Shown here piece by piece: positions 40,013-48,737 of a stretch of 64,000 nt of DNA (position 1 is the first letter of the stretch; the number at the start of each line of letters is the position of its first letter). The notes below the pieces were generated by a model. It worked only from the letters and a program-made list of their open reading frames with translations, had not been told where the DNA came from and made no database searches. This DNA comes from JADJRH01 sp046351455 (GTDB lineage Bacteria > Myxococcota_A > Polyangia > Polyangiales > Polyangiaceae). The position numbers and the translations under genes are program-made. Location: positions 352,865 to 416,864 of the forward strand of contig JAXLYM010000007.1 of assembly GCA_046351455.1 (NCBI GenBank), written 5' to 3'.

Positions 40013-43000
40013 TCAGGCGCTCTTGAGGACGTAGACGTCGGGCGACTTCAATAGATCGATGTCGTCCCAGAAGGTGTGCTCGCCGTCGTAGCTCTCCTTG
40101 ATCTCGAAGAAGACCTTGCCGGAGGCCCACGCGGCGTACTTGAACTTGCAGGCGTTGAGCGTCAGCTTGCCTTTCAGGAAGACGCCCTTGTCGTCGTTAT
40201 CCATGCTGAGCTTCGCGGAGAGGCCCGTGTCCGCCTTCACCTCCGCGCCCAGCTCGAAGGAGATGACGCCCTTCGATCCGAGCGTCGCCTTCGCCGAGAA
40301 CTCCGCCTTCAGCTTGCCCTCGATGGCGCCCGCGATTCCCGCCTTCGCGGCCTTCGCGTTCTTCTTCGCGCCGATCTCGCCGCCGATGGTGCCAGTGAAC
40401 GCGAGCGTGATCTCGAACTTGGAGCCCTTCTCCTTGGCCCACTTGCGGAACTTCTCGAAGCCGATCGCGATGGCCGAGAACTGCGTCTTCTTGAGGGCGT
40501 TGATCATCAAGTCGAGGATCTCGAACTTGACGGTGAGGCCGATGAGCGGGTCCGCCTTGAGCTTGATGTTCCACTCGGCGCCGACGCGGTAGGTCTCGTC
40601 CACCTCCTTGAACTTGCCGTCGTAGGAGATGGAGAGCTTCGGGAATACGGGCAGAATCGTGACGCCGGTGTACTTGTAGAAGTACTCGCAGAACATGTCG
40701 ATCGCCCGCTTCACGAGCAGGTTGACCGACGCGAGCTTCTTGATCTTGTCGTCGAACTTGGCGCCCATCTCGATGGAGCGGCCGCCGTATTTGATCTTGC
40801 CCTTGAACGCGAGCTTCCAGGCCGTCTGCGCGGGGCGGCCGCGCTTCTCGACGCCGTCCTCCTTGCGGGCCTTCTCCATCTTCTCGGTCACGCGACTGTC
40901 GGTGTCGAGCGCGAATTCGAGGGAGAACGAAGGCTCCACCTTCGGATAGACGCGCACCGTGACAGGCGCTGTCGGCCCGTGGCACGCGGAGCCGGTGAAG
41001 GTGTAATCGACCGGGCGGATGTTCCAGGGCCAGATGTACTCGAAGGCGTGCGCGTGGATGTCGTCGTCGGAGTGGATGACATCCACCGTGGAGACGTCCT
41101 CGGCCTTCGTGATCGTGGCCTTCGGGCCCTTCACCGTCAGCGCATGCGGCTTGTGCGCGGCGCAGCGCGGCTTCGCGAGGACGATGGTCGTCTTGATCTT
41201 CTCGGGGTCTCCCGAGCCGGCCGCGATCACCTCGAGGACGTTCGTGGGCGGCTTCGCGTCCTTCGCGGCGGGGAGCTTGACCTTGTATTTGCGCTTCTCG
41301 TCGTGCTCGCAGGCGACCTCGATCGTCTGGATCTCGCAGTCGGCGGCGGGGAGCTGTTTGACTTCCTTCTTCTGCGCCGCCGCCTTCTTCTCCGAAGAGC
41401 GGCCGTCCATCTCCGGGGGATCGTGCGGATCTTCCGGTTTGACGCCGCGGCCCTGGCCGGGGGCGCCGCCCGCGTTGATCTTGACCACGGTGCCGACGAT
41501 GGTGACGCCGGCGCTGTCGATCCGCAGGAAGCCGCCCGCGCTCTTGATGGTGACGTCCTGTCCGCCTTCGCCGACGGTGGCCTCTCCCGCGACGAAGTGG
41601 GCCTGTTTCTTCACGCGCAAGGCGTACCGGCCGTCCACCTTTTCGGCCTGATCTTCGAGCACGGTGACCGACTGGCTGCCATCCACCTGGATGTTCTGAG
41701 TGCCATTCACGGTCACGTGCGCGTCGCCCTCGATGCGCTCGCGGCGGCTCTGCTTGACGACGTGGTCTTCGTCCTTGCCGATCCACTGCAGGTGGTGACC
41801 GTCGGTGTGCTCGTCGAGGTCGTTCTTGACGGTCACCTCCCGATCGTGGACGACCGTCGCGGATTCGTCGTTCTTGACGAGGCGGATTCGGTCCTTCTCC
41901 GCCTGCATCCACACGAGCTCCTGGCCCTTGAGATCTTCGTACATGATCTCGTTGAAGCCGTTCCCGCCGACCGAAGAGTTGCTCTTCCAGGTGCTGCGGG
42001 TCTTGTGCTGAGGCAGCTTGTACGGGACCTGCTCCACGGCGTTGTACGCGCGGCCGAGGATGATGGGCTGTTCGGGGTCGCCGCCGAGGAACGAGACGAG
42101 CACCTCTTGACCGATGCGCGGCAGCACCTGCATGCCGTATCCGAGGCCGCCCCAACCCTCGTGGACACGCACCCAGCAACTGGACCGCTCGTCGTTCTTT
42201 CCCTCGCGATCCCAGGGGAATTGCACGCGCACGCGGCCGAACTCGTCGGTGTGGATCTCTTGCCCTTTCGGTCCGACGACGGTCGCCGACTGGAACCCGT
42301 GCGCGATCGGGCGGCGGGCGCGCGGCGGGAGGCGATACGGCTTGTCCGCGGGCACGGCGAAGGCGTGGAGTTTCCACTCGCCTTGCAGCTCCGCGGAGAG
42401 GTTCGTCGTCGTGACGAGGAGCTTCTTGTCGATGCCGAGATCGTGGTGCGGGTGGCCGTCGATCGAGAAGATGGAGCCGGGCGTGAGATCGAAGGCGTTC
42501 GACCAGAAATCGAGGGCGCGGGCGCCGGTGCGGAGGGCCTCCAGCTCGCGTGTCGCGCGGGCCTTTCCATAGGGGGAGTCGTACCGGGCGATCCCGCGGT
42601 CGTCGGCCGCGGGGGTGTCGCCGCCTTTGCCCGTCTCCACGAGGAAGCTGCCTGGGTGGTAGTCGTAGCGCTCCAGCCTGGACTCGACGCCTTTCTCGGC
42701 GGGGGCGCTCTCGAACAAGGCGCGCGCGGGCGTGCGGAAGTCGGCGTCGCGGAGCGTGCGGGCGCCGGGGCGGACCTCGCGGGCCCACGTCACGGCCGTC
42801 ACGAACTCCATCTCTGCGGCCTGCGACGGCTTGTCCACGAACGGCAATGGGAGGCCCGCGCGCGGCGCGCCCGCGTGCAGGCGATCGGCCAGGATCAGGC
42901 TGGATCCGTGCGCCTCCGAGCCCTCGAACACGTAGGCGAGGCCCGCCTCTTCGAGGAGGCGTGACAAGAAATCGTGGTCGGACTCGCCGTATTGAACCTT

Positions 43001-43447
43001 GTATTCGAGCTTCGGATACTGGCCGCGATCGACGCGCCACGTGGGCACGATCTTCCACTCGGCGAGGAGCTTGTCGACGATATCGGGGATCGAGAGGTGC
43101 TGGTAGACGCGGTATCCGCGGCGCTCGTGGAGGAGCCACAAACGCGGGACGAGCTCGAATTCGTAGGTGGAGAGGTTCGCTTCGCCTACCGCTGCAGTGA
43201 CCGCCTTCGACTGCGCGGCGCCGCGGATCACGCCGGACCACACGCGGGCGCCGAAGCCCGCGAACGCGACGCCGCTCACCGCGGTGAACGTGGCGTTCTG
43301 TCCGACGGCCGCGGCGAGGGCCAGGGATGGATTCGGCGACAGCGCGGTCACGCGGACCACGAAGGGGCGCGACACGGACTCGTGGGCGCTGAAGCTCGTG
43401 ACGCGGAGGTCCGCGATTCCCGCGAGGGTGAGGGTCAGGAGCGCCAT
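40013..43447 (-). CDS. vgrG: VgrG spike with long C-terminal extension (candidate evolved effector)
   Basis: 1144 residues. Residues 1-340 are a gp27-like hub (IPDIVDKLLAEWKIV, YGESDHDFLSRLLEEAGLAYVFEG). About 360-460 are the gp5 OB fold with EIHTDEFGRVRVQFPWDREGKND and CWVRVHEGWGG. About 460-660 form the beta needle (TVVHDREVTVKND, MNVTVNGTQNIQVDG-like repeats). The final 450 residues are an extension: an N-terminal Lys-rich linker, a Cys-containing strand domain, then amphipathic strands such as LSISYDGKFKEV and KAEFSAKATLGSKGVI. Extended VgrGs are effectors of type VI secretion. The toxic activity here is unknown. Confidence 0.75.
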   Translation of the reverse strand: MALLTLTLAGIADLRVTSFSAHESVSRPFVVRVTALSPNPSLALAAAVGQNATFTAVSGVAFAGFGARVWSGVIRGAAQSKAVTAAVGEANLSTYEFELVPRLWLLHERRGYRVYQHLSIPDIVDKLLAEWKIVPTWRVDRGQYPKLEYKVQYGESDHDFLSRLLEEAGLAYVFEGSEAHGSSLILADRLHAGAPRAGLPLPFVDKPSQAAEMEFVTAVTWAREVRPGARTLRDADFRTPARALFESAPAEKGVESRLERYDYHPGSFLVETGKGGDTPAADDRGIARYDSPYGKARATRELEALRTGARALDFWSNAFDLTPGSIFSIDGHPHHDLGIDKKLLVTTTNLSAELQGEWKLHAFAVPADKPYRLPPRARRPIAHGFQSATVVGPKGQEIHTDEFGRVRVQFPWDREGKNDERSSCWVRVHEGWGGLGYGMQVLPRIGQEVLVSFLGGDPEQPIILGRAYNAVEQVPYKLPQHKTRSTWKSNSSVGGNGFNEIMYEDLKGQELVWMQAEKDRIRLVKNDESATVVHDREVTVKNDLDEHTDGHHLQWIGKDEDHVVKQSRRERIEGDAHVTVNGTQNIQVDGSQSVTVLEDQAEKVDGRYALRVKKQAHFVAGEATVGEGGQDVTIKSAGGFLRIDSAGVTIVGTVVKINAGGAPGQGRGVKPEDPHDPPEMDGRSSEKKAAAQKKEVKQLPAADCEIQTIEVACEHDEKRKYKVKLPAAKDAKPPTNVLEVIAAGSGDPEKIKTTIVLAKPRCAAHKPHALTVKGPKATITKAEDVSTVDVIHSDDDIHAHAFEYIWPWNIRPVDYTFTGSACHGPTAPVTVRVYPKVEPSFSLEFALDTDSRVTEKMEKARKEDGVEKRGRPAQTAWKLAFKGKIKYGGRSIEMGAKFDDKIKKLASVNLLVKRAIDMFCEYFYKYTGVTILPVFPKLSISYDGKFKEVDETYRVGAEWNIKLKADPLIGLTVKFEILDLMINALKKTQFSAIAIGFEKFRKWAKEKGSKFEITLAFTGTIGGEIGAKKNAKAAKAGIAGAIEGKLKAEFSAKATLGSKGVISFELGAEVKADTGLSAKLSMDNDDKGVFLKGKLTLNACKFKYAAWASGKVFFEIKESYDGEHTFWDDIDLLKSPDVYVLKSA

Positions 43448-43448
43448 G

Positions 43449-43775
43449 TCACGCTCCGTCCTCGGCCGGGAGGCGCTGGTAGCGGATCTTCTCTTTGCCG
43501 TCCTCGATCGTCAGCTCGTCACCGTCCAGCTCGAAGCGCAGCGGCAGTCCGTGGTTGAGGACGTCGGTGAACAAGGCGCCTTCCTTCACGCGGTAGAGGC
43601 CGCGCTGGGACATGCGCTCTCCGCCCGCGGTGAACACGACGGTGGCTGTCACGTCGCGCTCGGGGGCGAAGTCCAGCTCGATGTAGGACATGCCGTATTC
43701 CGACTCGCGCGGCTCCGACCGGAAGCGGCCCCACAGCGGTTTTTCGGCGTTCTCGGGGGCTACGTCTTGGCTCAT
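43449..43775 (-). CDS. small hypothetical protein between effector candidate and VgrG
   Basis: 108 residues, 1 nt before the extended VgrG start. It is acidic, with strands SYIELDFAPERDVTATVVFTAGG, ALFTDVLNHGLPLRFELDGDELTIEDG. The fold looks like a small beta barrel. Position right after a candidate effector gene and before VgrG suggests an immunity or adaptor protein. No family was recognised. Confidence 0.45.
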   Translation of the reverse strand: MSQDVAPENAEKPLWGRFRSEPRESEYGMSYIELDFAPERDVTATVVFTAGGERMSQRGLYRVKEGALFTDVLNHGLPLRFELDGDELTIEDGKEKIRYQRLPAEDGA

Positions 43776-43782
43776 GGGGACC

Positions 43783-44403
43783 TCACTCCGCCTTCACCGG
43801 GGTCTCGTACTTCTCGGTCTCGGGGGACGGGGCGTCGCGGCCGGGGTGCCACCCGCTCATCTCTTTGCGGGCGATCCCCGCGGCGTCGAGCATCTGGCGC
43901 GCGAACGTGTTGCTGTTGTTCACGTCGTTGCCGATGCGATAGATGCTGTTCGGCCAGTGCTTGAACTTGCCGTCGAAACCCTCGATTTCGCCGTACGCAT
44001 AGGCCTTCGCGGCGTCCTCGATCTTCTTCCACTTGGCGTCGGCGGCGTCCTTGTCCTTCGTCTTCCAGAGCGGCATCACGTATTCGCCGGAGTCGGAGAA
44101 GTGGATGACCGACACGCCCACGGACTCCGTCGCCATCGCGCGGCCGCGGCGAATGCGGGCGTTGTAGCCGCCCTCGCGGAGGATCTCGACGGACGCGAGC
44201 TTGCCGGCGTGCATGTCTTTCTGGAAGGCGGCTGTCGTGACCGTCGTCTGGAGCGTCACGTCGCAGGGGACGCGCCAGTATTGCACCGAGTAGTGGTTGA
44301 AGATCGCGAGCGTCCCGCGGACGGCGCGGTCCGACAGGGCGATCACGTACGTCGGCTCGGCGCAGGACTGGACCTGATTCGGCGAAGGGGAGGCGACCCT
44401 CAT
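43783..44403 (-). CDS. candidate type VI secretion effector
   Basis: 206 residues from ATG 44403, overlapping the stop of the FHA-DUF4123 gene (ATGA). It ends 7 nt before the next small gene. The motif YRIGNDVNNSNTFARQMLDAAG resembles the N-S-N-T-F blocks of some papain-like and DUF3750-type proteins, and earlier residues include a Cys (QSCAEP) and several His. A DUF4123 protein directly upstream usually loads the effector encoded next to it onto VgrG. The enzymatic type is uncertain. Confidence 0.5.
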   Translation of the reverse strand: MRVASPSPNQVQSCAEPTYVIALSDRAVRGTLAIFNHYSVQYWRVPCDVTLQTTVTTAAFQKDMHAGKLASVEILREGGYNARIRRGRAMATESVGVSVIHFSDSGEYVMPLWKTKDKDAADAKWKKIEDAAKAYAYGEIEGFDGKFKHWPNSIYRIGNDVNNSNTFARQMLDAAGIARKEMSGWHPGRDAPSPETEKYETPVKAE

Positions 44404-45326
44404 GGCTGTTGCTCCTCGCGGCGCGCAGCCTCGATACGGCGCAGGACGGCCACGTTGCCAGTCTCGTCTTCGTGCCAGACTCCGGTGGTCTCTTCGAGCA
44501 GGTCGTTCACGTGGCGCGGCGCGAGGCCGGGCCATACCTCGCGGAGGGCGCCGGGGTCGTAGAAGCGGAAGTACAGCTTCTCCCCGGTCTCCAGCACCTC
44601 CACCATCAAGAAGCGGCGGAAATGCCGGCGGAGCGCCTTCATGGGGCTGGCGCTCGTCACGTAGACTCCCCACCTCTTGCCCCACCCGAGCGTGACGAGG
44701 CCGTCGAGCAACATCGAGTCTGCGCGCATCGGCCCGGCCAGATAGGGGGCCACGTCTTCGAGCGCGTCGCCCTCGGTGCCTTCGTAGAGCGAGCGGTGCG
44801 GCTCCACGGATTCGCGGAGGAGCGGCAGGATTCGCTCGTCGCGCGCGGCGTCGAGGAGGGCGTAGAGAGGCTCCGTCGCGGCGAGGGCGCGCAGCTCTGA
44901 AAGGGCGCGAAGGGTCGATTCAGAAGGGGCGGGCGCGACGCTCTCGTCGCTCTCGTCACCTTCGTCGGACTCGGCTCCTTCGCCCAGAAGAAATCTCCGA
45001 CGGCGGCCCTCTTCGAGCACCACGAAGTCGGTCTTTCCGGCGCGGATCCAGCCTCCGTGCGGCACTCTGGCCGTGAGGACGCGGGCGCCGTCCAGCTCCG
45101 TACCGGACAGGCTCCTTCGGTCGCGGAGGCGGCATTTCGCGCCGTCCCACGTGAGGTCGAAGTGGACGCCTCCGAGGGTCTCGTCGTGGGGGATCGCGAC
45201 GTCCGCGAGCTCCGTGCGGCCGAAGGAGCGCGTCTGGCCGGGGGCGATCACCGTCTTGGTGCTGCCGGCGCGGCCGCCGCGAACCTCCACGATGAGGCGC
45301 GGAACAGGATGTATTCCTTGCGTCAT
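44400..45326 (-). CDS. FHA domain plus DUF4123 effector-loading adaptor
   Basis: 308 residues from ATG 45326, overlapping the PAAR stop. About 10-110 is an FHA domain (TRSFGRTELADVAIPHDETLGGVHFDLTW, DRRSLSGTELDGARV), a phosphothreonine reader. About 140-290 are DUF4123 (YALLDAARDERILPLLRES, HRSLYEGTEGDALEDVAPYL, WGVYVTSASPMKALRRHFRRFLMVE, YFRFYDPGALREVW). DUF4123 proteins attach effectors to the VgrG tip. Fusion to FHA suggests regulation by phosphorylation. Confidence 0.75.
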   Translation of the reverse strand: MTQGIHPVPRLIVEVRGGRAGSTKTVIAPGQTRSFGRTELADVAIPHDETLGGVHFDLTWDGAKCRLRDRRSLSGTELDGARVLTARVPHGGWIRAGKTDFVVLEEGRRRRFLLGEGAESDEGDESDESVAPAPSESTLRALSELRALAATEPLYALLDAARDERILPLLRESVEPHRSLYEGTEGDALEDVAPYLAGPMRADSMLLDGLVTLGWGKRWGVYVTSASPMKALRRHFRRFLMVEVLETGEKLYFRFYDPGALREVWPGLAPRHVNDLLEETTGVWHEDETGNVAVLRRIEAARREEQQP

Positions 45327-45712
45327 CCCTTGCCTCGCTTCTTCCGGGACTCGCGCTCCTTGCGCTTGCGCTCGCACTCTTCGCAGAAGGGCTTGTCCGT
45401 CTTCAGCGTCTCGGCTTGAGGGGAAGAGCCGATGATCACCGTCGGGCAGCCGGCCACGATCTTTCCGCCGTGCGACATCGGATCTCCGAGGCGCGCGGCG
45501 GGCTTGTTGCCGATCATGACCGAGGATTCTCCGGAGGCGATCGAGTCCACCGCGGGGACGCACGCGGCGCTGTCGCCGGCGCGGGCCGCGGGCTGGTGGC
45601 CGATGATCACCGTCGCTTCGCCCGCGATCACCGGGCCTCCGACGTGCGGGACCGGGCCCGGCTCCACCTTGGGGCAAACGTGAAAGTCCGTGATGCGCGC
45701 CGCCGCAGGCAT
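45323..45712 (-). CDS. PAAR-domain tip protein
   Basis: 129 residues. The N-terminal 95 residues are a PAAR domain (AARITDFHVCPKVEPGPVPHVGG, ATVIIGHQPAARAGDS, SSVMIGNKPAARLGDPMSHGG, CPTVIIGS). It binds the end of the VgrG needle and may hold Zn through His/Cys. A Lys/Arg-rich 30-residue tail with CEEC follows. ATGA overlap with the next gene couples them. It is the cone at the tip of the secreted spike. Confidence 0.82.
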   Translation of the reverse strand: MPAAARITDFHVCPKVEPGPVPHVGGPVIAGEATVIIGHQPAARAGDSAACVPAVDSIASGESSVMIGNKPAARLGDPMSHGGKIVAGCPTVIIGSSPQAETLKTDKPFCEECERKRKERESRKKRGKG

Positions 45713-45728
45713 GGTGTCGCTCCAGGGG

Positions 45729-47801
45729 CTATTGCCCGATGAGGGTCTTGCTGACGTCGTCGGTCACGGCCTCTTGCGCCGCCGCCGGGGATTCCGGACT
45801 GGCACCGTGGCCGCTGCCCGCGGAGCCGCCGCTGTTGATCTTCACCACGTTGCCGCGGATCGTCACGCCGCCCGAGTCGATGCGGATGAAGCCGCCGGGG
45901 CCGCGGAGCGTGAGATCGTGCGCGGCCTCGATCACGAGGGCTGTCCCGGCCTTCAGGTGGATCTCCTGCGCGGCGGCGAGCGCGTGGTTCTTGCCGACGA
46001 CCTCGTGCCGGTCGCGCTTCACGACCACGGACTGGGACCCGTCGATCTGCTGGTTTCGCTTGCCCCACACGCGAAGGTGACTGTCCCCCTCGACGCGCTC
46101 GCGACGGTCCTGCTTGACGACGATGTCCTGATCCTTGCCGACGTAGACCTTCACGAAACCCAGCGTCTTTTCGCGCTCGTCGTTCTTCACGAGCTTCTCG
46201 CGGTCGTGGCCGATCGTGATCGTCTCGTCGTGCTTCACGAGGCGCCGGCGGTTCTTCTCGGCCTGTTCGTAGACAAGCTCTTGCCCCTTGAGATCCTCGA
46301 ACAGGATCTCGTTGAAGCCGCTGCCGCCGAGCGAAGAGTCGCTCTTCCAGGTGCTGCGGGTCTTGTGCTCGGGCAGCTTGTACGGCGTGCGCTGCGTGGC
46401 GTTGAAGACGCGGCCCACGATGATCGGCTGATCCGGATCGCCTTCGAGGAAGCCGACGAGGACCTCCTGGCCAATCCGCGGCAGCACGATCATGCCGTAT
46501 CCCGTGCCGGCCCAGCCCTGCGAGACGCGGATCCAGCAGGACGACTGCGGATCGTTCTTTCCCTCGCGATCCCAGGGGAACTGCACGCGGACGCGACCGA
46601 ATTCATCGGTGTGGATCTCTTGCCCGGCGGGCCCGACCACGACGGCCGTCTGCACACCTTGGACTGCGGGCTTCGCGGTGCGGCGCGGCGGGCGATACCG
46701 CACGTCGGCGAACACGGCCCTTCCGAACATGAACCACTCGCCTTCGGAGGTGCCGGAGATCGAGGCGTGCGTGCACAGGAGCTTCTTCGTATCGGCCAGT
46801 TCGACATGCGGGTGGCCGTCGACCGAGAACGTCTGTCCGGGCCAGAGATCGATCGCGTTCGTGCGGTAATCCACGGCGCGCCGGCCCGCGCGGTCCGCGA
46901 GCAACATCCGCTCTGCGCGGCCGAGGCCGAACGTTTGATCGTGCCGCGCCGCGCCCTGATCGTCCGCCGCCGGGGTGCCGCCCGCGAAGGGGCCCTCGAC
47001 GAGGAAGCCGCCCGGCGCATAGTGGTATTGCTCGTACAGATCCTCGGGCGATTCCGCCTTCGGGGCCTCTCCCATCAAGTTGAAGCCGGGGTTGCGGAAG
47101 TCGTAGTCGCGGACGGCGAGCGCGCCCGGCCGCACCTCGTGCGAGAGGCGGACTTCGGTGATGTACTCTTCCTCCGACTCGGGGTTGGGCTTGTCGACGT
47201 AACCGAGCGGCGAATTCGGGCGGATCGCCGCGGTCTCCGGCTTGTCGGCGAACGTGAGCACGCTCTCCCCGTCCTTCTCGACGAAGGTGAAGGCGATGCC
47301 GGCCTCTTCCCACAGGCGACACAGGAAATCGTGATCGCTCTCCCCGTACTGAACCTTGAAGTTGAGCTTCGGGTAGTCGGCGCGGGTGATCTTCCAGTCC
47401 GGGACGATGTGCCATTCGCCGAGGAGCTTGTCGGTGATGTCCGGGATGGACATGTGCTGGAAGATGCGGTGATTGCGGCGCTGCGTGAGGAGCCACAGAG
47501 TCGGCACGAGGCGGAGCGAGTACGTCGACAGCTCCTGCCCGGAGCCGCCCGCGACCGCCTGCGCCTGCTCGATCGACCGCACGATGCCCGTCCAGCCGTG
47601 GCCGGGGGACGCGCCGAGCTCCAGCGCGGACACCACGCGGAACGCCGCGGGCTGGCCGATGATGGCCTCCAGATCGACACTCGCGTTCTCGCTCCGGACC
47701 ACGAGGGTGATCTCGAAGAGGTCCGAGAGGGCCTCTCGGACTTCGAACCGGCGCACGCTCAAGGCCTCGCCGGAGGCCACTTCGAGTAGCAACGTCGACA
47801 T
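45729..47801 (-). CDS. vgrG: VgrG type VI secretion spike
   Basis: 690 residues with the full VgrG layout: hub (SIPDITDKLLGEWHIVPDW, YGESDHDFLCRLWEEAGIAF), gp5 OB fold (EIHTDEFGRVRVQFPWDREGKNDPQ, GMIVLPRIGQEVLVGFLEGDPDQPI), and needle repeats (ITIGHDREKLVKNDEREK, HLRVWGKRNQQIDGSQSV). The C-terminus has no large extension. It is the first gene of the minus-strand operon. About 65% of its hub/OB blocks are identical word by word to the second VgrG, so they may be paralogues. Confidence 0.83.
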   Translation of the reverse strand: MSTLLLEVASGEALSVRRFEVREALSDLFEITLVVRSENASVDLEAIIGQPAAFRVVSALELGASPGHGWTGIVRSIEQAQAVAGGSGQELSTYSLRLVPTLWLLTQRRNHRIFQHMSIPDITDKLLGEWHIVPDWKITRADYPKLNFKVQYGESDHDFLCRLWEEAGIAFTFVEKDGESVLTFADKPETAAIRPNSPLGYVDKPNPESEEEYITEVRLSHEVRPGALAVRDYDFRNPGFNLMGEAPKAESPEDLYEQYHYAPGGFLVEGPFAGGTPAADDQGAARHDQTFGLGRAERMLLADRAGRRAVDYRTNAIDLWPGQTFSVDGHPHVELADTKKLLCTHASISGTSEGEWFMFGRAVFADVRYRPPRRTAKPAVQGVQTAVVVGPAGQEIHTDEFGRVRVQFPWDREGKNDPQSSCWIRVSQGWAGTGYGMIVLPRIGQEVLVGFLEGDPDQPIIVGRVFNATQRTPYKLPEHKTRSTWKSDSSLGGSGFNEILFEDLKGQELVYEQAEKNRRRLVKHDETITIGHDREKLVKNDEREKTLGFVKVYVGKDQDIVVKQDRRERVEGDSHLRVWGKRNQQIDGSQSVVVKRDRHEVVGKNHALAAAQEIHLKAGTALVIEAAHDLTLRGPGGFIRIDSGGVTIRGNVVKINSGGSAGSGHGASPESPAAAQEAVTDDVSKTLIGQ

Positions 47802-47903
47802 TCGGACACCGCCTGGTGAGCCTGAATCGACGATGCTACGGGCCCTCTCGGGCGCCTGTCACGCGCTTTCTCTGCGCGCCCGAAGAGCCGAGTCGGGCGC
47901 GCC

Positions 47904-48335
47904 TCAGCCGCCGTCGGGCGCGCCGGCGTCTTCGGTCGGGGCGGCGGGCTTCGGCGGATCGCCGTAATCCGCGGTGAGCTTGCGCGAGAGGGCGTCCGCG
48001 ATCATCTGCTCGTGGTACTGCGGCATCGCGGGGATCTGCACGGTGACCTGCACGCGCTGCTTGCTCTTCACGAGCTCGATGGCGCCGGAGCACACGCGAT
48101 TGCCGCTCTCGGGGCTCGTGTACTCGAAGAGGATGTAGCCGTTTTCAGCGTCTTTCTCGGTGACTTTGTAGCCGAGGTCGACGCGCAGCATGCGGAGGGC
48201 GGTCGAGTACGTCTGGTCGAAGGTGTACGGCGACGAGTAGCCGGCGCTCGCGCGGACCTCCTCCGAGTACACGAGGACCCCGACGGGGACGACGAGCGCG
48301 ACGAGGAGGGCGAAGAGCCTGAGGAGCCGGCGCAT
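47904..48335 (-). CDS. hypothetical secreted protein
   Basis: 143 residues. The N-terminal 25 residues are a signal peptide or TM helix (LLRLFALLVALVVPVGVLVYS). The mature part has strand-helix-strand elements (TALRMLRVDLGYKVTEKDAENGYILFEYT, KQRVQVTVQIPAMPQYHEQMIADAL) and a Pro/Ala/Asp tail. No family was recognised. It follows chorismate mutase by 9 nt on the same strand, so they may share a transcript. Confidence 0.55.
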   Translation of the reverse strand: MRRLLRLFALLVALVVPVGVLVYSEEVRASAGYSSPYTFDQTYSTALRMLRVDLGYKVTEKDAENGYILFEYTSPESGNRVCSGAIELVKSKQRVQVTVQIPAMPQYHEQMIADALSRKLTADYGDPPKPAAPTEDAGAPDGG

Positions 48336-48344
48336 CCACGCGCG

Positions 48345-48659
48345 CTATCCGAGATCGCGCCCGCTGGACAAATTTACGGCGGCCGCCTCGTCGTGGCTCG
48401 ACTCCAGAATGTCCTGGAACATGCGCGTCGCGAGGATGGGCGGGACGCCGCGCGCCTCGGCGAAGAGGGCGCGTTCGGCGAGGAGGGCCGATTCGCGCGC
48501 GGGATCCACGAGGGGGAGGCCGTGGGTCACCTTGAAGGCGAACACCTCGGCGACGAGGGCGCGGCGCTCGGCGAGGAGGTTCACGAGGGCGTGATCGATG
48601 GCGTCGATCGAGGCGCGGAGGCGCGCGAGGCGCTCCACCGTATCGGTTTCGTCGGACAT
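48345..48659 (-). CDS. chorismate mutase, AroQ type
   Basis: 104 residues, a stand-alone AroQ-alpha helix bundle. It keeps the active-site residues of the E. coli type: Arg of RLRASID, Arg of AERRAL, Lys of FAFKVTHG, the Asp-x-x-Arg-Glu of VDPARE, and Gln of MFQDIL. It converts chorismate to prephenate for phenylalanine and tyrosine synthesis. No prephenate dehydratase or other shikimate gene is adjacent. Confidence 0.78.
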   Translation of the reverse strand: MSDETDTVERLARLRASIDAIDHALVNLLAERRALVAEVFAFKVTHGLPLVDPARESALLAERALFAEARGVPPILATRMFQDILESSHDEAAAVNLSSGRDLG

Positions 48660-48737
48660 GTTCCGTGCGAGAGGCTATACGACGGTTCGCCTCGCGTGGC
48701 CGCAAACCGCGAGGGATTCGAAGGAGCCGCGTTCCCG

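Noticed and set aside
40076..42964. Long + strand open frame opposite the extended VgrG
   Set aside because: Antisense to strongly conserved VgrG blocks. The translated residues (Leu/Asp/Val-rich, no domain) look like codon-bias shadow.
45690..47789. Long + strand frame opposite the second VgrG
   Set aside because: Same reason: shadow of a well-supported VgrG.
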